A stretch of 64,000 nucleotides of DNA, from positions 8,700,668-8,764,667 of the forward strand of contig SMSO01000032.1 in assembly GCA_004764695.1 (NCBI GenBank), in the 5' to 3' direction. Under the pieces are notes generated by a model. That model was given only the letters and a program-made list of their open reading frames with translations, did not search any database and was not told the DNA's origin. The position numbers and the translations under genes were made by a program. Each line of letters opens with the position of its first letter. Position 1 is the first letter of the stretch. This document shows, piece by piece, positions 33,636 through 44,336 of this stretch. The stretch is from Schizochytrium sp. TIO01 (Eukaryota; Sar; Bigyra; Thraustochytrida; Thraustochytriidae).

Positions 33636-34553
33636 ATGGAGCACCCCGTGCAAGTAGAAGAATGGTACGAGGCTAATAAAAGTAGCTTCGCGCCGCCCGT
33701 GTGTAACAAGCTCATGTACAAAGGCCAGCTATCAGTCATGTTCGTGGGTGGCCCAAACACTCGCGAAGATTTCCATGTCGAGGATGGTAGTGAATTTTTC
33801 TGGCAAATGAAGGGACGCATGGAGCTCCCGACGATGCAATGTGGAGAACGCAAGCTCGTCAAAATTGATGAAGGCTACGTGTTCTGCCTTCCATCGCGAG
33901 TGCCACACTCACCACAACGCCCTGTCCAAGATTCTCTTGGACTTGTCATCGAGCGTGCACGCCTCCAGGACGAAGACGATGCACTTCGGTTCTACACCGA
34001 TTTTACCAAATGCGATCGCATGCTTTGGGAACGCTACTTTCACTGTGAAGACCTTGGCAAGGATTTACTTCCTGTCATTACATCCTGGAAGAACTCCGAG
34101 GAAAGTAAAACTCGTGAACCCACCGAGGGAAGCCTTCCCGAGGACAAGAAGATCGTGGAAAACGCGTCTACGAAAGTGCCCGAGCCATTCCACCTCATGA
34201 CATGGGTCAAGGAACATGACCAAGCACTCAGCGAGGACAACTCATCACTTCCACTTTTTCCAGGTCACCCTGACAAGGAGTTTAACATTGTCATTGAAGG
34301 CAACAAGTCCACCGCTGAAGAGACCTGGGCTGCGGCTCCGGATGCTGCTTTGGAGATCTTTCTATTTCAGCTTGTGGGTACATCCAAGGTTTTTGTACAG
34401 GATGCTGAGGGACAAGAAACCCAACACGACCTGGCAGAGGGTGCATGCTTTGTTGTCAAGGCTGGCAGCACCTTCAAGTCAACCCGTGGTAACAAATCAC
34501 GCATGATGCGGCTTACGCAGGATCCTCGGGGAAACAGAGGCGAGGAGGCATAA
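33636..34553 (+). CDS. HAAO: 3-hydroxyanthranilate 3,4-dioxygenase
   Basis: An intron-free, full-length frame of 305 residues, close to the animal enzyme (286). The enzyme opens the ring of 3-hydroxyanthranilate with O2, and the product cyclises to quinolinate, feeding de novo NAD synthesis in the kynurenine pathway; it is a cytosolic iron enzyme. Seen in the sequence: N-terminal block PPVCNKLMYKGQLSVMFVGG, then NTREDFHVEDGSEFFWQ, and LPSRVPHSPQRP. The three iron ligands fall exactly at H47, E53 and H91, the same numbers as in the human enzyme, and the substrate-binding arginines at R43 and R95 are present. The C-terminal half is the second, metal-free cupin, as in animal bicupin forms (TQDP near the end also matches). 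ATG at 33,636 is the only sensible start. Its convergent neighbour is the FRG gene. Confidence 0.95.
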   Translation: MEHPVQVEEWYEANKSSFAPPVCNKLMYKGQLSVMFVGGPNTREDFHVEDGSEFFWQMKGRMELPTMQCGERKLVKIDEGYVFCLPSRVPHSPQRPVQDSLGLVIERARLQDEDDALRFYTDFTKCDRMLWERYFHCEDLGKDLLPVITSWKNSEESKTREPTEGSLPEDKKIVENASTKVPEPFHLMTWVKEHDQALSEDNSSLPLFPGHPDKEFNIVIEGNKSTAEETWAAAPDAALEIFLFQLVGTSKVFVQDAEGQETQHDLAEGACFVVKAGSTFKSTRGNKSRMMRLTQDPRGNRGEEA

Positions 34554-35185
34554 ACTAGCATCACACGACCCCTCACTTGTATAAGGCATGAAAACTTCGA
34601 CCAATCTATTTGATGTGACCGTCACGAACTCTCCTCCGCTTTAATAAGCCATGCATGCAACCCTGGTGTGCAAATAATGTCGCAGCGCAGGCTCTTGTTT
34701 CTTACTTGCTCTCTCGCTCTCTCACTTTTTTCTAAAACACATACTCAAGCGAAGGTTTCCGCCGACCCACCCATGTTACTACCTCCCTCTTTATTGTTTG
34801 AAGAATCAGTACTGCTTATAGTGTATATGAACTACTCTAGTGCAATGTCTTTCCTTTAGAAGACCAAACCACGACATCCATTCTTGCCGTTGATTAGCTT
34901 GTCTCTTGTTCCTCCACTTTTACTGTCAATATTTAAGCTTGCTTCCCTCTCTTTCGAAGTCGCTCGTTACCCCGGAGTAAAACCTTGGCTTGCTAATAAG
35001 GAGATCGTACTCCTTTCGGTACTTTCAACGACAGGAAGGGATGAAAAGGAGTATTGCTATATTGCAGAGGTGGCGCCGGATCTTCTTCTCTTCTTTTTTT
35101 TTCAACACAGGAGCATTTGACATATACGTTCTATTGACGTCAGGTTTTAAAAGTTGCGCGTAGGGAGTGAGCGAGCAAAGCACGC
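34554..35185. other. convergent intergenic spacer
   Basis: Between the 3' ends of HAAO and the FRG gene. Pyrimidine-rich; nothing recognised. Confidence 0.65.
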
Positions 35186-36697
35186 TCAAAGAGGACCTCC
35201 TGATAAGTTGGGCGTGGATGGCGCAGCTGCCGTAGAGGCAGTGTAAAATTTTTTCAGCCATCGACTGGTTCCATCTAGACCCGGGAACAAGAGGCGCTCA
35301 GTAATAGCAAAATTGTTGAGACGTTGACGTACCTCCTGTTTAAGATGCTTTGAGATGACAATCTTGCGATGGGTACACTCTGATTGATGCTGCTCAAGCC
35401 ACTGGTCGGTAGTTTTGGTGCTGTCAGATAGAAAAGCAAACACATGGTTTTGGTTAATTACACGTTGATGCAGTGCGGGGGCCTCCATGAACACCAATGA
35501 GTCCCCAAGAACCTCAAGACGGTCAAGTGTTTTCATAGATGATCCAATGTTGTCACCCTCGAAGCCAGGCACATCCGAGTCCTTGCCCTGTAGCTTGTAA
35601 GCAAAGGCAAGCAAGCTATGAACCTGATCGATACGGGCTACCGACCAGTATGAATCATGAGCACTTTTCTTCCACTCAGTATACAATTCCTTGTACGTCT
35701 TACTCGCCGCCAGACACTTTCTTGGTTGCACACACCAGACTACACCATCCTCGTCGTCATATATTGGATCGCTTGTAGCGAAATGCAAGGCAACTAAAGG
35801 CGAATATGAAAAGTCAAGCATGCGAGTTGGGCATCCGTGATGCTGAGCAAGTGTCAGCCACTCAAAAAGAGGCGACCCAGGAGGCAGGGCGCCATGAGAA
35901 TAGTTTCGAAAACTACGAATGATTGCCTTCTCCATGTCACGTTCTGCTAAAGAACCGATTCCGTGTCCGAGACGCTGCAAAGACGTCATCAAGCGAAAGG
36001 CGCGGTTGGGCAGGCCTCGAAAAACAAACGGTGATTGGAATGAGCCTCGCCACGAATCCCAGGAATTTAAGTCAAGGGAGCGCAGGAGCTCCGGCCAAGT
36101 TCGTGCAATCACAGTCTCTCCCATAGGGGGGTTTACCATCAGTGGCGTCGAACGAGGTAAGTTCATTTCGTAATGCAGACGATCTACTTCGTAGGCTAGC
36201 TCTTTAATGAGTCGTCGACGCTCTTCATCTTCCCGAAAGTTGTGGTCCACTTCGCTAGTGGCCTTTCGAACAACTTCTAGGGCCTGCAAAAGCTCTGCAT
36301 TTCGACCTTCTTGTGCGTCTTGCGAAAGTACAGAGATATTTCCTTGCAAAGGGGAGAGTCCCATGTCATCTACGCTAGGATTGCGGTTATGAATCATTAG
36401 AGCTGGAACTCTTTTTCTAAAATCATCAAAGCTAGATTTTCGACTCCCTGCAGACATAGGCCGTTCTTGAGATGCATCTAAGCTCCCACTCGTTGCCTCA
36501 GAAACCACTGACATCCTGCGCGAAGATGGGGCTTCTAAGACCTCATCACCTTCACCATTCTCAAGCTTGCGAGCCTTGCCACTCTTGAGAATTTCACCTG
36601 GGCTGAGCATACGAGGAGAACATAACGTATCTGGGCCTCCGCTTGAGGCCCGCGGTGCGTCCTGATCATCGCCTGCTTCTACTCGAGCCCGCTTCAT
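35186..36697 (-). CDS. FRG-domain protein
   Basis: Intron-free 503-residue frame with an ATG at 36,697. The first about 195 residues are low-complexity and charged, with a basic KRAR start and several Ser-Pro sites, likely disordered and perhaps nuclear. A complete FRG domain follows (about 198-485). It has the naming motif VFRG (225-228), AQHHGCPTRMLDFSYSP (284-300), LVALHFA, then HVFAFLS and the typical end ERLLFPGLDG with WLKKFY. FRG domains are known mainly from bacterial and phage proteins, often in defence islands, and from scattered fungi and protists. The biochemical function is unknown, so none is proposed. The architecture is one long regulatory tail plus FRG. Confidence 0.85.
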   Translation of the reverse strand: MKRARVEAGDDQDAPRASSGGPDTLCSPRMLSPGEILKSGKARKLENGEGDEVLEAPSSRRMSVVSEATSGSLDASQERPMSAGSRKSSFDDFRKRVPALMIHNRNPSVDDMGLSPLQGNISVLSQDAQEGRNAELLQALEVVRKATSEVDHNFREDEERRRLIKELAYEVDRLHYEMNLPRSTPLMVNPPMGETVIARTWPELLRSLDLNSWDSWRGSFQSPFVFRGLPNRAFRLMTSLQRLGHGIGSLAERDMEKAIIRSFRNYSHGALPPGSPLFEWLTLAQHHGCPTRMLDFSYSPLVALHFATSDPIYDDEDGVVWCVQPRKCLAASKTYKELYTEWKKSAHDSYWSVARIDQVHSLLAFAYKLQGKDSDVPGFEGDNIGSSMKTLDRLEVLGDSLVFMEAPALHQRVINQNHVFAFLSDSTKTTDQWLEQHQSECTHRKIVISKHLKQEVRQRLNNFAITERLLFPGLDGTSRWLKKFYTASTAAAPSTPNLSGGPL

Positions 36698-39455
36698 TCT
36701 GCTCGCGCGTCAAACCTTTCCACTGATTTCAGGATTTGATTCAATAACTTCAAAAGTCAAAAGGTGCCTATAGTAGTACCTAGGTACTCACCTAATTTTT
36801 AATTTTTTTAAGAGAAAAAAATGATTTTTGGTATTAAAGATTAGTGCGCCTACACCCATCAAGTTCTCATGGTTCGTTTAAGCAGCCAGCCTTGTAGCGA
36901 CGCGTTCAGATTTGTAAAGTGAGAAAGCATTTAGCCATGACATGCTGCTGCTCGAAATAGACGAGTACCCCTTATTTACGGTATAACGACGTACTTAGTT
37001 TTTGTCGCTTGCTCGAGCCGCGCCTTATCTTTTGATTTAAGAAAAAAGGAATACAACGAGTTAAGATATCCAAGCGAATGTACATTTTCAGTGAGGAATC
37101 GCACATTTTTGCGCAGACAAAGAAGCATTGTGCGAGGCTCAAGCTTGCCCTAGCAAGTAAGTTTTGAGACGTTCCATAGATGTCAGATGAGGCTTTCTGC
37201 TTGACAATATTTTCCATCCCAAGGTCAAAATGATTAAAGTGTAGCTAGCAGATGATACACAAAAGTGGTTGATCACCTAAAGACAAACTGTAACAAACTT
37301 CATAATCTAGAAGATGATCAAAATAGTTTATTTTTGCACACATCACATTACCTTCTTTAAACTATAATGAAAGCAAGTACCTTAGCTAAACCAAATGTAA
37401 TCATTTCTATAGTTGGGCCTAGGCCAATAAACTGATAACCGAGAAGATAAACTTAAAATGCTAGAATGCTCAAGTATGGCTCTTAAAATGCTCTGGATAT
37501 TTATTTATCGTGAGCCACCAATGAGATAGTTTTATATTTTACTCTCTTGCGAATAGCCTGTACATCAGTTGCTATTCGGACACAAATTTAAAAAGGTAAA
37601 AATGATGTACCTTCAGCCACGAGCTCAAATTTGGGCTGTCCTATGCTATGAAATGCCGGGCAACACATTAGTAAAATTTCCCAATTTCCAGTTCATTAAC
37701 TAACAACCTGGAAACACCAACATTCCCGCCTTTACTTCGGCTTTCGATGGCCTGTAACATTCTCTAATTTTCACCAAGCTCTAAGTAGGGATACCAGCAG
37801 TCGGTTAAATAAATTAATTTTCGAGATGAAGCGTAAAATATGTAGAATGTGAATCTACAAACGGGAGATAGTTTGAGTGAGTGGTTCGTTAGCAGGCTTT
37901 GTAGGCATCAATCCAATAGTAAATAACAGAATAATACTAGCGGTACCGACACACTTTCTTAGACAATTCGACTAGACCTAGTCCACTCTACCTATGCTAT
38001 TGAATTCTTGGCTGCTGGAGGAATATAATGGTTAGTTAATACGCGAGGCCAGCAACTCAATATTCTCTCATATAGGTCACTTTCTCCCAGAAGGTTCGTT
38101 TCATCGGGAGAAATTTTGGAAGTTTGGATACATGATTTTATCCTTCTTCTTTGTTTGTGAGTAGCTAGCTACCTGACTTCTACATTTGGATCACATCCCT
38201 CCAAATCAACTTTAAGATCGACTCATTGGCTGAGATCAAAGGTAATTCATTTTATCTTTGCATATGAGTGAGGCTCGAGCTCTTTGGCCAGTGCGTCCCA
38301 AATTTGAAAACACCGGTGCCCAACTTTCAGAACATAAGGAAACAACCAAGCATATGCAGCTCGTTACAAAATAGAAGACTTATAGCGTCAAGTTTGAAGT
38401 TATGAACAAGCTTTTACTCACTCCATTGTTGTGGGGTTCATTTATAGTGTTTGGAGCTAAATCTAAGAATAAAAAATCTTAAATTAGTCATCATTCGAGT
38501 CGTTCGTTTTAGCAAATGGGTTTCTCTCCATTTAGACAGTTTTTAATGGACCTTGAATGCTATGACACGTATCCTCGACTGAGTCGAGCGACTGTGTCGA
38601 GCGACTGTCAGGAGAAAACCTATATAGTTATACTAGGTATTAACGAGTGGTGATCAGTCACACCTTTCTATAGCGCTCAACAGCGACAATTAATCAGCTC
38701 AATGTCCAGAAGGAGTTCCGTACGCGAAGGGCAAAATGTCCTGGTTGTTTTACACTCGTCACAAAGTGAACTCCTGGACGGCTCTGCATAATTACACAAA
38801 CACCTGCTCATGTTCATTTTATTTTAATCAAATAGAAGTCAAACCAAGACCCATTTCCCTCTTCCTCCCTAACACGTTCTTTCTGCATTCTTTCTCGGCT
38901 TCCTCCCAAGCCAATCACCTTTGCCCTTCTCTAGCATCTGCTCCAGTGGTCTAGTCGATACAAGAACATATGGGCACGACAATTGAGACGCTTCTCTTCT
39001 CTTCTTAAAGAAAAGCTCGTCTATGCGACCCAAAGATCTCTGATAGACCACTTATCTCTCTTGATCTAGTGAAAGACCGCTCCATAATGATTGCAACGTC
39101 CATATCAACGTGTTCATATGCGGCTTCTACCTATAAAGATGTATATACTGTTATGTGCCTCTTTTCTTTCTCGTATTAAATATCATATAACTACTGATAC
39201 CTAACTAACTAATAGCTACTGTCATTTAGCAATGCTACTAAGCGGGAGAAGAGCATTCGATACACAGTATCAACAGCTAAGCTGCTCGCACAGAGCCCGT
39301 TCGTGGCGTTGGCGGGTGGATCAAAGCGAATCGGCTTGCCGGTTAGCTCCTGGCTGGCGCGAGAGGGTCGAGAGTTTCAGAGGCCGTGTAGGTAGGTTTT
39401 TCAGGCACGCTGCTGTTTGAAGGTGCACCCCGCGGCAGGAGTTTTCGGGTTCACC
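36698..39455. other. 2.8 kb divergent intergenic region
   Basis: Between the FRG and LRR gene starts. AT-rich, no microsatellite comparable to those further left, and no protein-like frame. It may hold both promoters or an unseen RNA gene. Confidence 0.6.
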
Positions 39456-41798
39456 ATGGAGCCCACAAAGCTCACCGCGGCGTGGCCGAATAAGGGCGCT
39501 GGGAAATACGCGAGGAGCACTGGCAACCCTAATAATTTCAATAACAACGGTAAGAGCAACAACATGTCTCTTATCAGCAGCCAAAGCGGTGGAAGCTCTG
39601 GTAACAACAACAATGGCACTACCAATGGAAATGCTGGCTCTGGAAACAACGGCAACCCTGGCCATTACAGTGCAGGCGTAGCCAACAATACCAATGGTGG
39701 TAGCGCTAAATCAAGGCTCTTTTATGAGCAGAGGAAATCACGATCTCACTCGGGTGGAGCCAAAGTTTCGAAAAAGCAGGCCAAAGCCAATGCCCTTGCG
39801 AATCCTGAGCCAATTGAGCCGGATCTGGCACAAGAGTTGGAGCAAATGGTTCGTAGTGGAGCAACGATCGTAGATCTTAGCGATCGAGGACTCGGAGCTG
39901 AGCATGTTCGAGTCATCGCAGAAGCTTTGAAGGGCAATAAATCCGTGACGAAGTTGATTTTACGTAAAAATCCTATTGGAGACATGGGGTGCGAGATGCT
40001 TGCGGACGCACTTCGGTTCAATATGGGCCTTAAAGAAATTGACCTGAGCTACACAGACTCAAGTGGAAATGGAGTTCGTGCGCTTTGCAAGAAACTGAAG
40101 GAGAGCAAATGGCTCAAGGCGAGAGTACGCAAACTCAATGTAGTGGGTAATCGACACGGGTCAAGAGGACCTACTGCGATTTATAGGACGCTATCATTTG
40201 CCTCATCGCTCAGAGAACTCACTCTTGACCGTATGAACCACGAGGGCGCTGAGAGACTTTCTTCGGCTTTATCTTCAAACCAAACGCCGCTTGTACGTCT
40301 CACGCTTCTTCACTGCGAGGTTGATGATGAATTTGCAACATCTATTGCCAAAATTCTTTCCACACACGAGAGTCTTCGCGCTCTCACAATAGGTACAATC
40401 TCGTCCACATCAGCTCTAGCATGCATGGTTGAACCGCTTACCACGCCTGGAGCAACAAAGTTGGAGGAACTTGTGCTGGTCAATTTAATCGTCACTGCCC
40501 CGGTTCTCCTTCTAATTGCAAAGGTTCTTGCAGTTGATCGCCAGCTGACCAAATTGTGCCTTGAAGATGCAGTTTGTGAAGTTTCTGTTCATTCGGAAGC
40601 CCGTACTACCTTTCTGCGGAGCCTGGACTCGCACCCGGCTATCAAAAATGTTCCAGGTCTTTCTTTTGCCAGTGCCTCAGTTTCAAGTGGAGATGTAAAC
40701 CTGGACTCGACTATTACACCTCAGATGGAATTTGCTTCTGATGAACCCCCTTCTACCTTTTTTGAAGATAGTTCAGACATGTCCAATGCATCCATATTGA
40801 GTCAAGCCCAACTGCGTGCCCCCCCAACCAAATCTGTGGCGCTTGAGGCAGCTTCACGCATGGCTAAAATGAGTGCCACCCCAGCTTCCCAACAGGTGCC
40901 GCAACAGTTTTCTCCCCAAGCTGACATATCTCAAAGGCGCAGTGTTGAGGTCTCTAACAGTATGCCTATATCTTGGAACTTTTCGCCTCCTGGCCATTCT
41001 GCTAACCTGAGTCAGCCTCTTGCAGAAATTTACGAGCCTCAAATTGGAAAGCCACAAGTTCAACAACCTTATAAGGTAGTACAGTCAAAGGATATTTCCC
41101 TTCGAGCAACCGCTCCGGTTTACCAGCATGTCTCTCCCGCAAATATTACCCATCGTCAAGAGAGAGCACAACAACAATTTCTGTATCAGCAAGAGCCTGT
41201 TGGACAACAACCAGCATCACACCGCTACCAGCATCGCTATCGTCAACATCAAGACTCACCGCATAGTGGAGCTCCCCACTCGCTTCCTGCCAATATGAGC
41301 GATCAACACTTCCTATCTCGAAGGAGTAGTGACGGTGCTCTCATGAATACGAATTTTGGACCTGACCTTGATCCAAAAATGACGGCTCAAGCCGTTCACC
41401 CAGCTACGGTTCGAGCTACTACGAACCTGCCTCCACCTGGATTTAACTACACCGCTGCTGGCGCTGGTGCTGTATCGTTCTCTCAGCAACAGCAGCAGCA
41501 TCTCTTCCATCAGCAACAGCGTGCTGAACAACCGCTGCAGGCACTGCAACAACATCAACAGTCGCAGATGCAAGTGCGAATGCCGCAACAACAACAACAA
41601 CAACAACAGCTCCTAATGCAACAACAAAACAACCAAAAGGAGCAAGGTCCCACAACTAGCTCGGAGCGTTGTGGGCTTATCCCATCTGGATTCGATCCGA
41701 GTCTCTGGGGAAACATTGATCCCCATCTTCAAGAAGAAATCATGTCCGGATTTGGCAATCTCTGGTCTTCGAATAACCGTGGTCATGGCCATCTCTAG
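39456..41798 (+). CDS. LRR (RNase-inhibitor type) protein with Asn- and Gln-rich ends
   Basis: Intron-free frame of 780 residues from the ATG at 39,456 (the frame is open earlier but lacks ATG). Residues 1-85 are Asn/Gly/Ser-rich. About 138-345 is a run of RI-type leucine-rich repeats (IVDLSDRGLGAEHVRVIAEAL; KLILRKNPIGDMGCEMLADA; EIDLSYTDSSGNGVRALCKK; LRELTLDRMNHEGAERLSSA). The last 300 residues are low-complexity, with long Gln-rich stretches (about 620-740) and an ordered tail around GFDPSLWGNIDPHLQEEIMS. RI-type LRRs act as protein-binding scaffolds; the flanks look prion-like and could drive condensation or RNA-granule association (inference). No enzymatic domain is seen. Confidence 0.8.
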   Translation: MEPTKLTAAWPNKGAGKYARSTGNPNNFNNNGKSNNMSLISSQSGGSSGNNNNGTTNGNAGSGNNGNPGHYSAGVANNTNGGSAKSRLFYEQRKSRSHSGGAKVSKKQAKANALANPEPIEPDLAQELEQMVRSGATIVDLSDRGLGAEHVRVIAEALKGNKSVTKLILRKNPIGDMGCEMLADALRFNMGLKEIDLSYTDSSGNGVRALCKKLKESKWLKARVRKLNVVGNRHGSRGPTAIYRTLSFASSLRELTLDRMNHEGAERLSSALSSNQTPLVRLTLLHCEVDDEFATSIAKILSTHESLRALTIGTISSTSALACMVEPLTTPGATKLEELVLVNLIVTAPVLLLIAKVLAVDRQLTKLCLEDAVCEVSVHSEARTTFLRSLDSHPAIKNVPGLSFASASVSSGDVNLDSTITPQMEFASDEPPSTFFEDSSDMSNASILSQAQLRAPPTKSVALEAASRMAKMSATPASQQVPQQFSPQADISQRRSVEVSNSMPISWNFSPPGHSANLSQPLAEIYEPQIGKPQVQQPYKVVQSKDISLRATAPVYQHVSPANITHRQERAQQQFLYQQEPVGQQPASHRYQHRYRQHQDSPHSGAPHSLPANMSDQHFLSRRSSDGALMNTNFGPDLDPKMTAQAVHPATVRATTNLPPPGFNYTAAGAGAVSFSQQQQQHLFHQQQRAEQPLQALQQHQQSQMQVRMPQQQQQQQQLLMQQQNNQKEQGPTTSSERCGLIPSGFDPSLWGNIDPHLQEEIMSGFGNLWSSNNRGHGHL

Positions 41799-42599
41799 CA
41801 ACATAAATGAAGATCCAACCCTATAAAAGCTTCGAAATGTCCCATTTTTTCTGGGTCGCATACCTATCTATAAAGTAAAACATTTTACGAACTTTCAGGC
41901 CATAATAAAGTGGTTTATTTTCATCTCTACCTTCTACCTAGGCGTGCCACTATGTACAGGTGGTATGTATTATAAACAAGCTTGTTCAGAAGAAGAGCTT
42001 TATTTGATTTGACAAAATTGAAAAGAATAAGAACCGAGGGTGGTAGTGAAATAGGCGGACAAGTTACTACTCTGATTGGAAGATTGCAACGCGTAAATAT
42101 GATGAACTAGCAAGGCGTATCCATTTTTACGTTCGCACATGCTCAAACGAAATAGAAGGAGGTTTCGCACTTTCACCTCTTCGATACTCAAGTACAAATG
42201 GCATGTCCTTCAAATCAAGAATAAAAAGCAGGGGTGTCATTGAGATGTTGTGAATTCATTTTCATTTTTTACTTTAAAAGGAGGGGAGGGGTATTCGCAT
42301 GGACAACATTTCCCAGAACAGGATTGTAAGCACGCAATGGCAGCAGCTTATTTACTTCGACTTGAAGGATAAGATAATTCGAAAAAGCAGGGCGAAACAG
42401 TGGCATCGCACTACCTATTTTGGATTTTTGTAGATCAAGTCAGCACGGACATCTTCAAGATAGAAAATTATAGCTCAAAGTTTGTGCTGCGATTATGTTT
42501 TGGTGATGTTCAAAATTCGCCCTTGACTTAATATCAGAGTAATTAAGGAACGATTAGTGAGGATAAAATCAACAATGAAGAGAAGGGAGCGGAGCAGGA
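41799..42599. other. convergent intergenic spacer
   Basis: Between the LRR and carboxypeptidase 3' ends. Nothing recognised. Confidence 0.6.
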
Positions 42600-44336
42600 T
42601 TAAGAGCGCTTGTGTGGCGCACGCTTATGGCGGAAAAAGAAGGCAAGACCAATGACAATGCCTCCTGCCACAAAAAATATTTTTCCATCAGCATGGTTCT
42701 CCGTCCCAAATAGACTTACGGGGGGAGACCCTTCCCAAGACCCCTCGCGGTTCTCTGCATTCTCGGAAGGAGTAGAATCCTCACTGTCTCTAGATACTTC
42801 AGAAGTATCAACAGCAGAGTCGTCCAATTTAATTGGTTCTGCGTCCTCAATCGAAATGGCAGTAGATGGGGATCCATCTTCTGTCAAGATTGAAGCAATT
42901 ATACTTTCTTCAGCTCCAGGTTTGGCTACCTCAACATAAGAGTCTACGTCGTCATGCCCGTGCATTTCTACACTTGCCGCGGAGTACATTCGAATAGGCT
43001 GGACATCTAATGAGGGAACCTGCCGTTTGACCGGACGACCGTTCTTGTATTCTTCGAGGATCTCATCAAGCCGCGACATTTCTTTTGCCAGAGCATCGAG
43101 GCCGTACAACGTTTCGAGGCCAATTGGCTTGATTTCACGGCACGAAGAAACAAACTTGCCACGGATCTCAATCACGTAAGTGAACATGATCTTGGCTTCT
43201 TGAAAGGCCCAGCTGCTTGAGATTCCAGTACCTGATGCAGATGACTGCGGGCGAGCTCGCCAAGCATAGCGCCCGGTAGCAGGAGTCTGCGTATTGATAG
43301 CATCAATCATAACTTGGCCAGTGTCATGCACATACTCAGGTGCCCTTTGGTCCCGGGAAAATGGCTCAAGTAGGGCACCAATGCAGCAGTGCACATCGTA
43401 GAAGCTGACAATTGTTTCTTTGTTTTCCAAGAAGTACTTGTTAATTGTTGCTGTTTCTGGCTCAGAGAAGCCATGTTTACCCTGGAAAACATCAGACTCT
43501 GTAATGTTAAGGGACTTGTTCATGCGGTCTGTGCCCCAAATCTTGTTGGAAGAGCCAAAGTTGCGATTCAAGTCTACACCATATGTTCCATCGCGGTTGC
43601 GAGCCCTGTTCTTACGCCAGAGACGCGCCTCAGTATACCAGCCCTTGACGCCTTCCTTCGTCCACATGCGCTTAATATTCTTCTTTCCACTCCAGGTGTA
43701 AATGTAGCCATCAGGGTTCACGACAGGGATTAGAAGTACGGAAACATCAAGCACATTGATATGCGCAGCCGAAAACAGCACTGACGTGGTTGTTGTCCAC
43801 TCTCGAGCATGCACAGTGCCGGTTACAAGAATGGACCGCTCCGGCTTGCCATTTGCCGCAGCAGCCTCAAGTGCTTCAGGATTGCGAATCTCCACAGCAT
43901 ATATAGGCCTATCCTCAGTACTACGGCCGATCTCCCTAACAATGCACGATGAGCCTTGCGCACCAACCTGCTGACGCATTCTACACAGTCTGTTGAGTAA
44001 AAAGTCTTCGATCTCCTCAAAGGTGCGAAACCGAGAGAAAAAATCCGAGTTATCTGGGTCCTCACAGCCCACAGGTGTCTTCAGGGTTGCCATGTTGCGA
44101 AGATCGAATTCCTTGATACCATACGCACGAGCTAGTTGGTGCTCTTCTGGACCCCATCGTGGATTTGAAGCTGCATCCACTACTGGCAAGACCCCAGCGC
44201 CGAAAATTAAAACTAACATGGCAACAGCCATGAGCGGCATCAATCCAGTTCTCAATCCACCCACATCATGTCCACCTCGACTCTGACGTGCACGCGTCTG
44301 TGCTGGAGAGGTTTCTGATCTCCCTGATCTCAGCAT
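42600..44336 (-). CDS. M14 zinc metallocarboxypeptidase, membrane anchored
   Basis: Intron-free frame of 578 residues; start taken at the ATG at 44,336. A basic N-terminus and hydrophobic helix (about 33-54) give a signal peptide or type II anchor. The catalytic domain (about 105-420) has the zinc ligands in TGTVHAREW (H176, E179) and YDVHCC (H316), substrate-binding Asn/Arg in GVDLNRNFG (N257, R258), VNPDGYIYTW, and the general-base glutamate in TYVIEIRG (E390). The domain therefore looks active, cleaving C-terminal residues of peptides. The position equivalent to Tyr248 of bovine carboxypeptidase A appears to be Ser (SSASG where IYQASG is usual). An acidic, disordered stalk leads to a second hydrophobic helix (FFVAGGIVIGLAFFF) and a basic tail, so the enzyme is likely lumenal or extracellular and held at the C-terminus, as in carboxypeptidase D/M-like proteins. 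Confidence 0.88.
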   Translation of the reverse strand: MLRSGRSETSPAQTRARQSRGGHDVGGLRTGLMPLMAVAMLVLIFGAGVLPVVDAASNPRWGPEEHQLARAYGIKEFDLRNMATLKTPVGCEDPDNSDFFSRFRTFEEIEDFLLNRLCRMRQQVGAQGSSCIVREIGRSTEDRPIYAVEIRNPEALEAAAANGKPERSILVTGTVHAREWTTTTSVLFSAAHINVLDVSVLLIPVVNPDGYIYTWSGKKNIKRMWTKEGVKGWYTEARLWRKNRARNRDGTYGVDLNRNFGSSNKIWGTDRMNKSLNITESDVFQGKHGFSEPETATINKYFLENKETIVSFYDVHCCIGALLEPFSRDQRAPEYVHDTGQVMIDAINTQTPATGRYAWRARPQSSASGTGISSSWAFQEAKIMFTYVIEIRGKFVSSCREIKPIGLETLYGLDALAKEMSRLDEILEEYKNGRPVKRQVPSLDVQPIRMYSAASVEMHGHDDVDSYVEVAKPGAEESIIASILTEDGSPSTAISIEDAEPIKLDDSAVDTSEVSRDSEDSTPSENAENREGSWEGSPPVSLFGTENHADGKIFFVAGGIVIGLAFFFRHKRAPHKRS

